Shown here piece after piece: positions 1 to 7,205 of a stretch of DNA of 10,894 nt. This DNA is from Legionellaceae bacterium UBA2794 (GTDB taxonomy: Bacteria > Pseudomonadota > Gammaproteobacteria > Legionellales > Legionellaceae). Both the position numbers and the translations under genes were made by a program. Each line of letters begins with the position of its first letter. Within the stretch, counting starts at the first letter, position 1. Under the pieces are notes generated by a model. That model did not search any database. It was not told the origin of the DNA and saw only the letters and a program-made list of their open reading frames with translations. The stretch lies in assembly GCA_002352055.1 (NCBI GenBank), contig DEHS01000097.1, positions 63,005 through 73,898 on the forward strand. The letters run 5' to 3'.

Positions 1-946
1 TAATCGGATGAGCGTTGAGCGCAACAATAACATCGCCCTTCACAATGTGACCCCAATTATCACGATACGTACCCCGTAACTTTAATTTGGCCGCAGGTGT
101 ATTAGGAAGTACGTCTGCAATCAAAATTCCTTTTTTTACACCAAGTTTTTGAGCAATATGAGGTTCTACACGTTGAATGCCGATACCAGATAGCACCACC
201 CTTCCATGATCAATAATTTGGGTTACTACTCGCTGAATATCATCAGCAGGAACCGCAAATCCAATGCCTGCAGAAGATCCGGAGCGTGAGTAAATCATCG
301 TATTCAGACCAATTAACTGACCTGCGCTATTTAATAGAGGCCCACCAGAATTTCCAGGATTAATCGGGGTATCCGTTTGAATCATATTATGGATGGTAAC
401 GCCACCAATTCCCGGTACTTTTCTGCCCAAGGCTGAAATCACACCTTTTGACAAACTATGATCAAGACCAAAGGGGTTACCAATTGCAATCGCACTTTGA
501 CCTACGATTAAATCATTCAAATGAACAATTTCAAAAGGTTCAAAGGACTTTAAATAAGCTAGAGCCTGCGGTGACTTGATTTCTAAAACAGCAATATCTT
601 TTCTGGGTTCAGCCCCAATCACTTTTGCTGGTACTGTCATATTACCTAAGGTAATTGCGAGATTATCAGCGCCGTTTATAACATGAAAATTCGTTACGAC
701 ATGTCCTTTAGCATCCCAGACTATTCCAGATCCCGCCCCATCAGAAACCTGGGTGCGTTGGATGGAATGACGGTTAATGGTAGCTAACCGATGGACATAA
801 ACTACTTTCGGCGACGTTTTCTGAAATACATTAACGGTATTTCTCTCATCGGGGAGAAGAGAATCCATATTTAAAGAAAAACCTGGTGAAATCAGGGTAA
901 AACTTAAAATAAACGAGGTAATCCCTAAGCTAAGTTGTTTCATCAT
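1..946 (-). CDS. DegP/HtrA-family periplasmic serine protease, 3' end beyond window
   Basis: Reads as a secreted trypsin-fold protease of the HtrA/Deg family, which degrades or refolds damaged envelope proteins. The first 315 residues are present and the C-terminus lies beyond base 1. Residues 1-24 form a signal peptide. The catalytic triad is visible: His88 in TNFHVI, Asp117 in RKDIAVL and Ser200 in GNSGGPL. A PDZ domain begins near residue 250, and its GTYRDNWGHIVKGDVI stretch (about 292-307) resembles the PDZ of plant and cyanobacterial Deg1-type proteases more than E. coli DegP. The first of two consecutive ATGs is chosen because GGAG (957-960) lies 10 bases upstream. The start overlaps the end of the upstream gene by 17 bases in another frame, suggesting coupled translation. 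The family call is firm. The number of PDZ domains, and hence the DegP, DegQ or DegS-like class, cannot be decided here. Confidence 0.93.
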   Translation of the reverse strand, partial: MMKQLSLGITSFILSFTLISPGFSLNMDSLLPDERNTVNVFQKTSPKVVYVHRLATINRHSIQRTQVSDGAGSGIVWDAKGHVVTNFHVINGADNLAITLGNMTVPAKVIGAEPRKDIAVLEIKSPQALAYLKSFEPFEIVHLNDLIVGQSAIAIGNPFGLDHSLSKGVISALGRKVPGIGGVTIHNMIQTDTPINPGNSGGPLLNSAGQLIGLNTMIYSRSGSSAGIGFAVPADDIQRVVTQIIDHGRVVLSGIGIQRVEPHIAQKLGVKKGILIADVLPNTPAAKLKLRGTYRDNWGHIVKGDVIVALNAHPI

Positions 947-1262
947 CTTCGTTATACTCCATACCGGCAACACCAGTAAATCTCTTGCGAAACGCCTGAC
1001 GGGCCAATAATTTTTCAATTGCGGGTTGAGGAAAATCTGTAATTGTTATTATATTTTTATCCATTAAAATATCAATAACATCTTCTAATACACGGATCAT
1101 TTGCAAATCCGATTGCAAAAATTTTAACTGCAAATCCTTATCACAGCGCGTCAAGAAATCAACAAACTCTGGATCATGCGTATCAATTTCTTGGGTCTCG
1201 GAATCTTTTCGATCATAAATAGCACAGATTCGACCATCCTTATCACGTTTAATATAGACCAC
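930..1262 (-). CDS. Conserved 110-aa protein, 'tryptophan synthase subunit beta-like' family
   Basis: This short, soluble, charged protein resembles a gammaproteobacterial family usually deposited as 'tryptophan synthase subunit beta like protein'. The name is misleading, because there is no PLP-enzyme fold at this length. The recognisable features are the start MVYIKRDKDGRI, the core SDLQMIRVLEDVIDILMDK (about 51-69) followed by TDFPQPAIEKLLARQ, and an acidic end. No catalytic motif, signal peptide or membrane segment is seen. The start codon is GTG, supported by AGAGGAAG at 1270-1277 seven bases upstream. The 3' end overlaps the protease start by 17 bases, so the two are probably co-expressed. 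The function is unknown; the family assignment rests on memory of the conserved core. Confidence 0.8.
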   Translation of the reverse strand: MVYIKRDKDGRICAIYDRKDSETQEIDTHDPEFVDFLTRCDKDLQLKFLQSDLQMIRVLEDVIDILMDKNIITITDFPQPAIEKLLARQAFRKRFTGVAGMEYNEDDETT

Positions 1263-1342
1263 GAGTTATCTTCCTCTTGCAACCAATGGGTTAAAATACC
1301 AAATTAAGGCTATCCTTAAAAATGGAAACGTACATCTCATCC

Positions 1343-1358
1343 GCGTAATTGGTTACGC
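1343..1358. repeat. Perfect 6-bp inverted repeat, 4-base loop
   Basis: GCGTAA and TTACGC flank TTGG. The repeat sits between the coiled-coil gene and the 110-aa gene, within the presumed leader of the latter. No T-run follows on either strand, so it is not a convincing intrinsic terminator. A protein-binding site or a leader hairpin is possible. Confidence 0.35.
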
Positions 1359-1370
1359 AGAGACAAGATT

Positions 1371-1399
1371 GTAATATACCTCAGCATAAATGTCACCAA
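1371..1399 (-). promoter_or_regulatory. Possible promoter for the 110-aa gene and protease
   Basis: On the minus strand, TTGGTG (1394-1399) is followed by TATATT (1373-1378) after 15 bases, or by TATTAC (1371-1376) after 17. It lies about 110 bases upstream of the GTG start. The match is only fair, and transcription could also read through from the gene pair upstream, since no strong terminator separates them. Confidence 0.3.
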
Positions 1400-1419
1400 T
1401 TAACTCAAAAGAATAATTT

Positions 1420-2310
1420 TTAAGCAATAACCAAAGGTGAGCCCTGCTCAGAGGCAGAATCGTCATCCTGAGGCTCCTTATTCTTTTTATTCTCAGCATC
1501 ATCACTTTTTTCATGATCACTTGTTACATCATCGTCGCTCACATCCGAGTTCACATCGTCTTCAACTTTATCAACTTCATCCCTGGCATCTTTTTCCAGC
1601 TTGGCCTTATCTAATGAAATGCCAGAAGATAATTTAAAATAATTTAATAAATATTGGATTGGGGCAAGGATCATTGATTTAAATGAAGAAGTTCCTGCAT
1701 CAATAGTCTGTTTCGCTATATGCTCACTTGCATCTGTATGCCGAAGATAGATCTTCTCAAGGAGACTGGAGTGCTGTTTATAAACGAAGTCCAGATTTTC
1801 ATTACGGGACTTCTCCTGACCTACTAGATATTCCTGCAAATCAGTATGAGTATCCCACAAAGCTGTACGCCTTTGCTGTAGCTGATTTAATTCAGTATTA
1901 TAAAATTGAATTTCAGCATCTATTTCAGCTTTAAGACGATCGCATACTTCCTTACGTGATGTTGAGATTTCACCTTCGACGATCGCTCCTGATTCTTTTA
2001 AAGTCACTTGGGCATAACGTTCAATAAGTTGCGTTTTTTTATTCAAAATATCATCAATTTTATTATCAAGGTAAACAATTGCATCTTTATTGGAACCTAG
2101 TACGCGATAATGTGAGTCAAAGCGCTTGTTACTTTGCATTTGCTCACGCATTTTCTCAAGTTCATTAGCTTCCTGAGTTAACGCCCTACGCTGAGCTTTA
2201 TCATTTAAGTTTTTATCGCGACTTAAAATGAGTTGTCTTATAAATACCGATAAAGCCACTACTGCTCCAAACGCCGCCGAACAAATGAGGGCTATAGTCA
2301 CAGGTTCCAT
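1420..2310 (-). CDS. Unrecognised membrane-anchored coiled-coil protein with acidic tail
   Basis: I do not recognise this 296-residue protein. It has one N-terminal membrane helix (about 5-29, rich in A, V, I and L) followed by basic residues, so an N-out/C-in anchor is likely. Residues about 35-200 are highly charged, heptad-like helix (EANELEKMREQMQ, NTELNQLQQRR) and probably form a coiled coil. A second, weakly hydrophobic patch lies at about 211-230 (KSMILAPIQYLLNYFKL). The last 55 residues are a low-complexity Asp/Glu/Ser tail. The start is well supported, with AAGGAG (2317-2322) six bases upstream overlapping the stop of the preceding gene. The design suggests an inner-membrane scaffold or tether. 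The acidic tail slightly recalls E-rich type IV secretion signals, but an N-terminal membrane anchor argues against a translocated protein. Confidence 0.85.
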   Translation of the reverse strand: MEPVTIALICSAAFGAVVALSVFIRQLILSRDKNLNDKAQRRALTQEANELEKMREQMQSNKRFDSHYRVLGSNKDAIVYLDNKIDDILNKKTQLIERYAQVTLKESGAIVEGEISTSRKEVCDRLKAEIDAEIQFYNTELNQLQQRRTALWDTHTDLQEYLVGQEKSRNENLDFVYKQHSSLLEKIYLRHTDASEHIAKQTIDAGTSSFKSMILAPIQYLLNYFKLSSGISLDKAKLEKDARDEVDKVEDDVNSDVSDDDVTSDHEKSDDAENKKNKEPQDDDSASEQGSPLVIA

Positions 2311-2320
2311 AGTCAGCTCC

Positions 2321-2977
2321 TTAGTGATGCAAGTAGATCAATTGAGTATGTATTTCAATAGAAAAATATTTGCTAAATTCTTGAAACGATTTTATTTCAG
2401 GCCATTGATCCACATCTTGTGACATCCTGCTCATCGCTGTTTCAAATATCGGCTGATAATAATCATTTAGAAACGGTTTAATTGCATTGAGTGTCGGGAA
2501 ATTTTTTACCAGTACCGTTGCATTTTCCGCTAATTGTGACAACGTTACTTTTTCAAGAATATTTACTAGTTCTTCCTGCTCTTCAACTGTATTTTTCATC
2601 CAGTTGAGAAGCACTGAGCGTGGTTTAATTGCCAGGACCTGGCGACCCTCTTTAAGCGACGGTTCCATTAAAATTATATGCGAGTGTATTTCAAATTTAA
2701 AACAACATAAAAAATCAAGAAAATTATTTTCAATTTCATTCCGTGCATCCTGCCCTAGCCACCGACTAATCTCATGACGAAACATTGTAGTGAAATGTTT
2801 TTCAATTTCATCTACTGTCGCTTCTTCGGAGGTTTGTTTCTCTATTACGTATGCGGTATTGTCAGTGTGTAATAGCTTGAGAGTGGGTAAATCCTGCTCG
2901 GGTAATTGCGATGCCAGAAATGACAAAAAAACAGCGGTGGGCCTTAACACCACTATTTCGAATTGCTTTTGATGCAT
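2321..2977 (-). CDS. Unrecognised 218-aa soluble protein, first gene of coiled-coil pair
   Basis: I do not recognise this protein. It is predicted to be soluble and mainly helical, with no signal peptide, membrane segment or known catalytic motif. It contains a Cys-Cys pair (residues 91-92) in DFLCCFKFEIHSH and a mixed hydrophobic/charged C-terminal half. A longer reading frame reaches 3034, but the start is placed at ATG 2975-2977 because AAGGAG (2985-2990) lies seven bases upstream, an excellent Shine-Dalgarno sequence, while the earlier start has none comparable. Ten bases separate its stop from the next ATG and the next gene's ribosome site overlaps the stop codon, so the two are very probably translated together. 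That suggests a joint role with the membrane coiled-coil protein. Confidence 0.82.
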   Translation of the reverse strand: MHQKQFEIVVLRPTAVFLSFLASQLPEQDLPTLKLLHTDNTAYVIEKQTSEEATVDEIEKHFTTMFRHEISRWLGQDARNEIENNFLDFLCCFKFEIHSHIILMEPSLKEGRQVLAIKPRSVLLNWMKNTVEEQEELVNILEKVTLSQLAENATVLVKNFPTLNAIKPFLNDYYQPIFETAMSRMSQDVDQWPEIKSFQEFSKYFSIEIHTQLIYLHH

Positions 2978-3157
2978 TGACGATCTCCTTGATTTTTTAG
3001 ATAACTCATCCTGAGTACTTTGAAAAGAAATCAACGTCTAATCTACTATTGATATATAAAACTGTTCACAAACAACTAGGTTGTAATGATTATTTTATTC
3101 AATCTGAATCTAATGCATAAAACGATACTTATAGTCCAGTCTAGTGCGCTACACGTA

Positions 3158-3176
3158 TAGTTTCAATAGGAAACTA
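3158..3176. repeat. Perfect 7-bp hairpin TAGTTTC-N5-GAAACTA
   Basis: The stem is perfect, with loop AATAG, and is followed on the plus strand by CAAATTTTTA. It looks like a small intrinsic terminator, but no known plus-strand gene lies directly upstream. It could instead end a short leader or small RNA starting around 3060-3100, or be a regulatory palindrome for the divergent genes. Confidence 0.35.
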
Positions 3177-3260
3177 CAAATTTTTACCACCTTAAATTTA
3201 TTTTCTATTTTTTGTTACCTTGCGACTTAAAAATAATTACAAGTTTGGAATAATCTCAAA

Positions 3261-3303
3261 TTGGATTGGGAAAAGTTTTTATATGAGTGATTATGCAATC
3301 CAA
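3261..3303. repeat. Inverted repeat TTGGATTG-N27-CAATCCAA upstream of asmA promoter
   Basis: Two perfect 8-bp inverted half-sites lie 37 bases or more upstream of the asmA -35 box. The centre-to-centre distance of 35 bases is between three and four helical turns. This fits either an activator or looping operator, or chance in AT-rich DNA. Confidence 0.3.
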
Positions 3304-3339
3304 CCAATTCCATTCTGCTGCAAATTTCTTCAATTAACC

Positions 3340-3367
3340 TTGACACTTACCCCTATATGTATATCCT
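3340..3367 (+). promoter_or_regulatory. Sigma70-type promoter of the asmA-mutY-exchanger operon
   Basis: A perfect TTGACA (3340-3345) is separated by 16 bases from TATCCT (3362-3367). Transcription would begin near 3374, leaving a short leader of about 20 bases before the ATG at 3394. The box positions decide the asmA start, because upstream in-frame starts would lie before the promoter. Confidence 0.7.
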
Positions 3368-3393
3368 TCAATCTTTCTCTTCAGGTTCACGTT

Positions 3394-4929
3394 ATGAAAT
3401 TATTAGGAAGAATTTCCCTATTATTAATTGGCCTCATCGCCTTCGCCACCATAACCCTTTGGATTTTAGCCAAAAATATCAAACCTGAAACCATTCAGCA
3501 GTTAGTTAATAATCAAATTACTGCCATTACTCATAAACCAAGCCATATTAATGGCGACATTTCCTGGCAATTATTTCCTCGGCCTGGATTAAAATTTAAT
3601 AAGATACAAATTGGTGACGAAGCTTTAAATAAAGACTATACATTCACCGTGAACACCCTTCTACTAAACCTCAAAATTACGCCCTTATTGCGAGGTAATT
3701 TTGTTTTTAGCGAAATAAATATTAATGGATTAAACGTTAAAATTAATTTAGACAGCCCCCATGTGGAAACCAATCCTCAACCCAATGAAAAAATCAAATC
3801 ATCAGATACCAAATCACAATTTGCCATTGAAAAATTAATTATTAATGATGGGCAGATTACCCTGACCAGGAACAACAAAAATACTATATTAAAAAATATT
3901 CAAGTGGGTATGGAGCAATTTAACTTAAATAATAATCCCTTCCCTGTTCAGATTAAAGCAAGATTAATTCAGTCACCATATAGTGAACAAACTAAAGCCA
4001 GTATCAATTTTAAAGGCAGAATTAACCTTGCTCCAGGGATATTTAATAATTGGGATAATGATGTATTTCACTCTGCAGTAGACGGCCAACTTTTGGTACA
4101 AAATATTTCTTATGACCAATTAAGAATTAAAAAAATTAATGCAACCATTAAAACCCTCGATAATGCAATCCGCTTTAAGCCTCTCACTTTATCAATGTAT
4201 GAGGGAGAATCGGTAGGGGATATGACCTATTCACTAGCCACCCAAATTCTTTCAATCAACCAGACAGCCACTAATCTTGATGGCAGCAAATTAATGGCAG
4301 CCTTAATCGGTAATGATGTGATCAATGGGACCCTCGATTACTCACTACATGTTAATCTTCCATTAGCAGAGCCAAGCACCAAATCCGTGAATGGCAAAGG
4401 AAGTATTACCATGAAAGACGGAGCGCTCTCTCATGTGAATCTGGATCAATTATTAGTCCAGATAAAAGAACGCTTAAGCCAGGTTTTAAGTGGTAAGAAA
4501 CTCAATATTAATGACATCAGCCAATTAGGTAATTGGAGCCAAAATAAATTTAATGAGGGAAATACTCCTTTCAAATTAGCCAGTGTACTTTTTGAGCTTG
4601 CCGATGCGAAAATGAATAGCACGTCATTGTTGTTACAAACCAATACGTTACAAGTTACCGGCACGGGAACTATTAATTTATTGAATCATCAGTTATTTTC
4701 CAGTTTACAGGCTACCATTAACAGTAATAACCCAGACACCATGTTGCAAAAAATTCAGCACGCTTTAGGAGGCAATTTCCCATTACTTATCTCCGGTACG
4801 ATAGAGCAGCCTTTAATCACCCCTAACCTGAAAATAATTAATCCTCTGTTGAGTAAATTACTGATTAAAACCACGCTGGACAAACCTTTAAAAGAGCTTG
4901 AAAGTCAACTTAAGGGGCTGATACATTGA
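3394..4929 (+). CDS. AsmA-family envelope protein
   Basis: This 511-residue protein is anchored by an N-terminal hydrophobic helix (about 4-26, LLGRISLLLIGLIAFATITLW), with the rest in the periplasm. The typical AsmA start is followed by a segment reading SWQLFPRPGLKFNKIQIGD (about 66-84), and the beta-rich, Asn-rich remainder carries repeated LxLxPLLRGxF-like strands. AsmA-like proteins are linked to outer-membrane assembly and, in the larger TamB/YhdP members, to phospholipid transport between membranes. The ATG at 3394 is preferred over a TTG at 3220 because it gives the family N-terminus and lies just downstream of the promoter. Its ribosome site is weak (CAGG). It overlaps mutY by four bases, and AsmA-like genes next to mutY are also known in Pseudomonas, supporting an old operon. 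The exact subfamily is unsure. Confidence 0.9.
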   Translation: MKLLGRISLLLIGLIAFATITLWILAKNIKPETIQQLVNNQITAITHKPSHINGDISWQLFPRPGLKFNKIQIGDEALNKDYTFTVNTLLLNLKITPLLRGNFVFSEININGLNVKINLDSPHVETNPQPNEKIKSSDTKSQFAIEKLIINDGQITLTRNNKNTILKNIQVGMEQFNLNNNPFPVQIKARLIQSPYSEQTKASINFKGRINLAPGIFNNWDNDVFHSAVDGQLLVQNISYDQLRIKKINATIKTLDNAIRFKPLTLSMYEGESVGDMTYSLATQILSINQTATNLDGSKLMAALIGNDVINGTLDYSLHVNLPLAEPSTKSVNGKGSITMKDGALSHVNLDQLLVQIKERLSQVLSGKKLNINDISQLGNWSQNKFNEGNTPFKLASVLFELADAKMNSTSLLLQTNTLQVTGTGTINLLNHQLFSSLQATINSNNPDTMLQKIQHALGGNFPLLISGTIEQPLITPNLKIINPLLSKLLIKTTLDKPLKELESQLKGLIH

Positions 4930-5990
4930 TTCTAGAGGAACAATTTAGTAACCCTTTACTGGCCTGGTATGATGTTTATGGGCGGAAAGAGTTACCATGG
5001 CAATCACCCCGCGATGCGTATCGGGTTTGGGTTTCGGAAATCATGTTACAACAAACTCAGGTTCAAACGGTGATTCCTTACTTTAATCGTTTTATCAACA
5101 CATTCCCTACAGTCTCTTCGCTGGCTCAGGCAGCAGAGGATGCCGTGCTCTCTCTATGGTCAGGTCTTGGGTATTACAGTCGTGCACGAAATCTTCACTC
5201 TTGTGCCAAAATAATTAATGAACAATATATGGGTATATTTCCGAGAGACTTGCAATTATTAATTAACTTACCAGGTATAGGCCCCTCCACAGCTGCTGCT
5301 ATTTTATCGCAAGCATATAATCTACCTACAGCAATTTTGGACGGTAATGTAAAAAGGGTTTTGACCCGTTTTTTTCGTATTTCAGGCTTTACTGAACAGG
5401 CACAGATTAAAAAAAAATTATGGGATTTGGCTAATTGCTGCATGCATCAGGAGCGCTGTGCTGATTATACCCAGGCGATAATGGATTTGGGGGCAACCTG
5501 TTGTACCACGAAAAATCCTGATTGTGCTCATTGTCCGATAAAGGAAAATTGTCTGGCGTATAAATATAATGAACAACAATTGTATCCTACTAAAAAAATA
5601 AAAAAACCAGTGCCATTACAACATCAGCAATTTCTTGTTTTACAGGATAATAAAAATCAAATTTTTCTTGAAAAACGACCCCCTACCGGTCTATGGGGTG
5701 GTCTCTGGTGCTTTCCAGCCATTGATATAAATCAATGTCCTTTAGATTTTATTAAGACCAACCATAATATATCTGGCAAAAAACCTGTCCCAATAGTTAC
5801 ATTTACACATCGTTTCAGCCATTTTCATCTTGAGATTCAAGCAATTAGGATTAACGCTCATATTTTAGGAAGTAAACTCGCTGAATCTGGCGGAAAATGG
5901 TTTTCTCACTCCCAACTGGCAACCTTAGGATTAGCTACACCGACAAGCAAGATTATCAACAAGTTAATAGAGGACCAATCGCTTATTTGA
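4926..5990 (+). CDS. mutY: Adenine DNA glycosylase MutY
   Basis: MutY removes adenine mispaired with 8-oxoguanine, preventing G:C to T:A mutations. Its 354 residues match the usual length of about 350. Visible are the catalytic Glu38 in WVSEIMLQQTQV, the minor-groove GLGYYSRARNL segment (81-91), the helix-hairpin-helix LPGIGPSTAAAI (115-126), and catalytic Asp139 in LDGNVKRV. The 4Fe-4S cluster ligands are Cys193, 200, 203 and 209, in the family spacing C-x6-C-x2-C-x5-C. The C-terminal Nudix-like, 8-oxoG-reading domain has KRPPTGLWGGLWCFP and FSHFHL. The gene starts with TTG, whose bases overlap the asmA stop as TTGA; AAGGGG at 4912-4917, eight bases upstream, supports it. No downstream ATG would keep the conserved N-terminus. 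All catalytic residues are intact, so the enzyme is expected to be active. Confidence 0.97.
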   Translation: MILEEQFSNPLLAWYDVYGRKELPWQSPRDAYRVWVSEIMLQQTQVQTVIPYFNRFINTFPTVSSLAQAAEDAVLSLWSGLGYYSRARNLHSCAKIINEQYMGIFPRDLQLLINLPGIGPSTAAAILSQAYNLPTAILDGNVKRVLTRFFRISGFTEQAQIKKKLWDLANCCMHQERCADYTQAIMDLGATCCTTKNPDCAHCPIKENCLAYKYNEQQLYPTKKIKKPVPLQHQQFLVLQDNKNQIFLEKRPPTGLWGGLWCFPAIDINQCPLDFIKTNHNISGKKPVPIVTFTHRFSHFHLEIQAIRINAHILGSKLAESGGKWFSHSQLATLGLATPTSKIINKLIEDQSLI

Positions 5991-6058
5991 ATTATGCTCT
6001 ATCAAACAAGGCATTCTCGTATTATTATCAACTAAATATTTACACTTGGTCTATTCCA

Positions 6059-7021
6059 ATGGAAGCAGTTTTAATATTAATTATTAGTTTTATAGCACTG
6101 ATATGGGCTGCCAATCATTTAGTGAGTGGTGCTTCTGGTCTTGCATATCACTTTAATATCTCTCCCCTGGTTATTGGGTTAACTATCGTTGCAATAGGAA
6201 CATCAGCACCTGAGTTGATCTTTTCCATTCTCTCATCAATTAAAAGCAGAAATGATTTAGTAGTAGGTAATGCAATTGGCTCGAATATCGCCAATATAGG
6301 TCTTGTGCTTGGCATCACTATTCTTATTAAACCTATTACACTAAACAACACTGCATTAAAAAAAGCCTACCCCATTTTAATTATTGCTATGTTGTTCGCA
6401 TACAGTCTGATTCTTGATGGTTTTTTAGGGAAAATTGATGGGTGCCTCTTTTTAATAAGCTTTATTATCGTCATCGCCCTTTTCATTTATTGGGCGAATC
6501 AATCATCAACCAAAGATGTTTTTTATACAGAATTTAAAACGGCGTTTATTGCAAATCGATCATTAAAAACAAATATAATCAGTATTCTTTTAGGTTTAGT
6601 TGTCGTTTGTATCAGCTCCCGTTACCTTGTTTACAGTTCAATAGACCTTGCCAGATGGGCAGGATTTAGTGATTTAACCATTGGATTAACCATTGTAGCC
6701 ATTGGGACTACGCTACCTGAATTGGCAACTTCAATAACAGCTGCTTTAAAAGGTGATGAAGACATAGCAGTGGGCACTATTTTAGGCTCAAACATTTATA
6801 ATTTACTGGTGATTTTAATTTTTCCGGCCATCATTCATCCTGCAAAAATAAGTAACGTTGTTTTATGGCGGGACATGCCGGTGATGATTTCATTAACTTT
6901 GCTGTTATTATTTTTAAATTATCATTACAAGAAAAATTTATCACGTTGGCATGGTGGAATTTTGCTGCTGATTTATTGCAGTTATATAGCGTCTATATTT
7001 ATCAAAGCAAATGGAGTTTGA
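6059..7021 (+). CDS. YrbG-type calcium/sodium antiporter (CaCA family)
   Basis: This inner-membrane exchanger of 320 residues is close to the length of E. coli YrbG (325). It has about ten membrane helices in two inverted halves. Each half carries the family's alpha repeat: GTSAPELIFSILSSI...VGNAIGSNIANIGLVLG in the first, and GTTLPELATSITAAL...VGTILGSNIYNLLVI in the second. The acidic and Asn residues (PEL, GSNI) coordinate the ion. A central polar stretch joins the halves. The ATG at 6059 is preferred because it gives the normal family N-terminus, but no clear Shine-Dalgarno precedes it. A TTG at 5987, overlapping the mutY stop, would add 24 residues. It follows mutY by 68 bases and is probably the last gene of that operon. 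The ion (Ca2+ or another cation) is inferred from the family. Confidence 0.93.
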   Translation: MEAVLILIISFIALIWAANHLVSGASGLAYHFNISPLVIGLTIVAIGTSAPELIFSILSSIKSRNDLVVGNAIGSNIANIGLVLGITILIKPITLNNTALKKAYPILIIAMLFAYSLILDGFLGKIDGCLFLISFIIVIALFIYWANQSSTKDVFYTEFKTAFIANRSLKTNIISILLGLVVVCISSRYLVYSSIDLARWAGFSDLTIGLTIVAIGTTLPELATSITAALKGDEDIAVGTILGSNIYNLLVILIFPAIIHPAKISNVVLWRDMPVMISLTLLLLFLNYHYKKNLSRWHGGILLLIYCSYIASIFIKANGV

Positions 7022-7075
7022 TTCGTTTATGGTCACAATCTTTGAAACCACACCTAATTAACAAAAGCTTATAGC

Positions 7076-7096
7076 ACTTAATTATTTAAGTTTTTT
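7076..7096 (+). terminator. Weak intrinsic terminator after the exchanger
   Basis: ACTTAA (7076-7081) and TTAAGT (7086-7091) form a 6-bp stem with loop TTAT, followed by a run of six T (7091-7096). The stem is AT-only apart from one C-G pair, so it would be inefficient. It lies about 55 bases after the exchanger stop and before the next gene's promoter. Confidence 0.45.
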
Positions 7097-7130
7097 ACTT
7101 GATGATTTATAGAGCATTTTCATAATTTGC

Positions 7131-7158
7131 TTGTTTTTGAGCATTTTTCAATTAATAT
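7131..7158 (+). promoter_or_regulatory. Likely promoter of the HAD-like effector gene
   Basis: TTGTTT (7131-7136) is separated by 16 bases from TAATAT (7153-7158), giving a leader of about 40 bases before the ATG at 7206. The boxes are near consensus, but the region is so AT-rich that chance matches are common. Confidence 0.4.
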
Positions 7159-7205
7159 CGCCATAAAAATAACCGTTAAAAACACATATTTTAAAGGTGA
7201 GTTCG

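Larger units (their letters stand above)
2978..3393. other. Divergent intergenic region with promoter and inverted repeats
   Basis: This is 416 bases between the minus-strand coiled-coil pair and the plus-strand asmA operon. It is very AT-rich and I see no gene in it. It holds the asmA promoter (3340-3367), a 7-bp hairpin at 3158-3176 followed by CAAATTTTT, and a wide inverted repeat at 3261-3303. The minus-strand promoter must also lie here. A stretch around 3040-3090 with TTGTTT and TATATA-like runs is the likely place, but the spacing is poor. An open frame running from a TTG at 3220 through the asmA promoter is an upstream extension of asmA and is not taken as coding. Confidence 0.6.

Noticed and set aside
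1437..2972. Plus-strand short reading frames opposite the coiled-coil pair
   Set aside because: They are antisense shadows of the two minus-strand genes, with no ribosome sites and biased composition (for example His-rich opposite the acidic tail).
3220..3393. Upstream in-frame extension of the AsmA-like gene from a TTG
   Set aside because: The sigma70 promoter at 3340-3367 lies inside it, and the normal AsmA membrane anchor begins at the ATG at 3394.
7076..7106. PmrA-box-like sequence (CTTAATTAT and CTTGATGAT) before the effector gene
   Set aside because: The half-sites match the Legionella PmrA consensus poorly and are 12 bases apart rather than 2. The first half is better explained by the hairpin and T-run.
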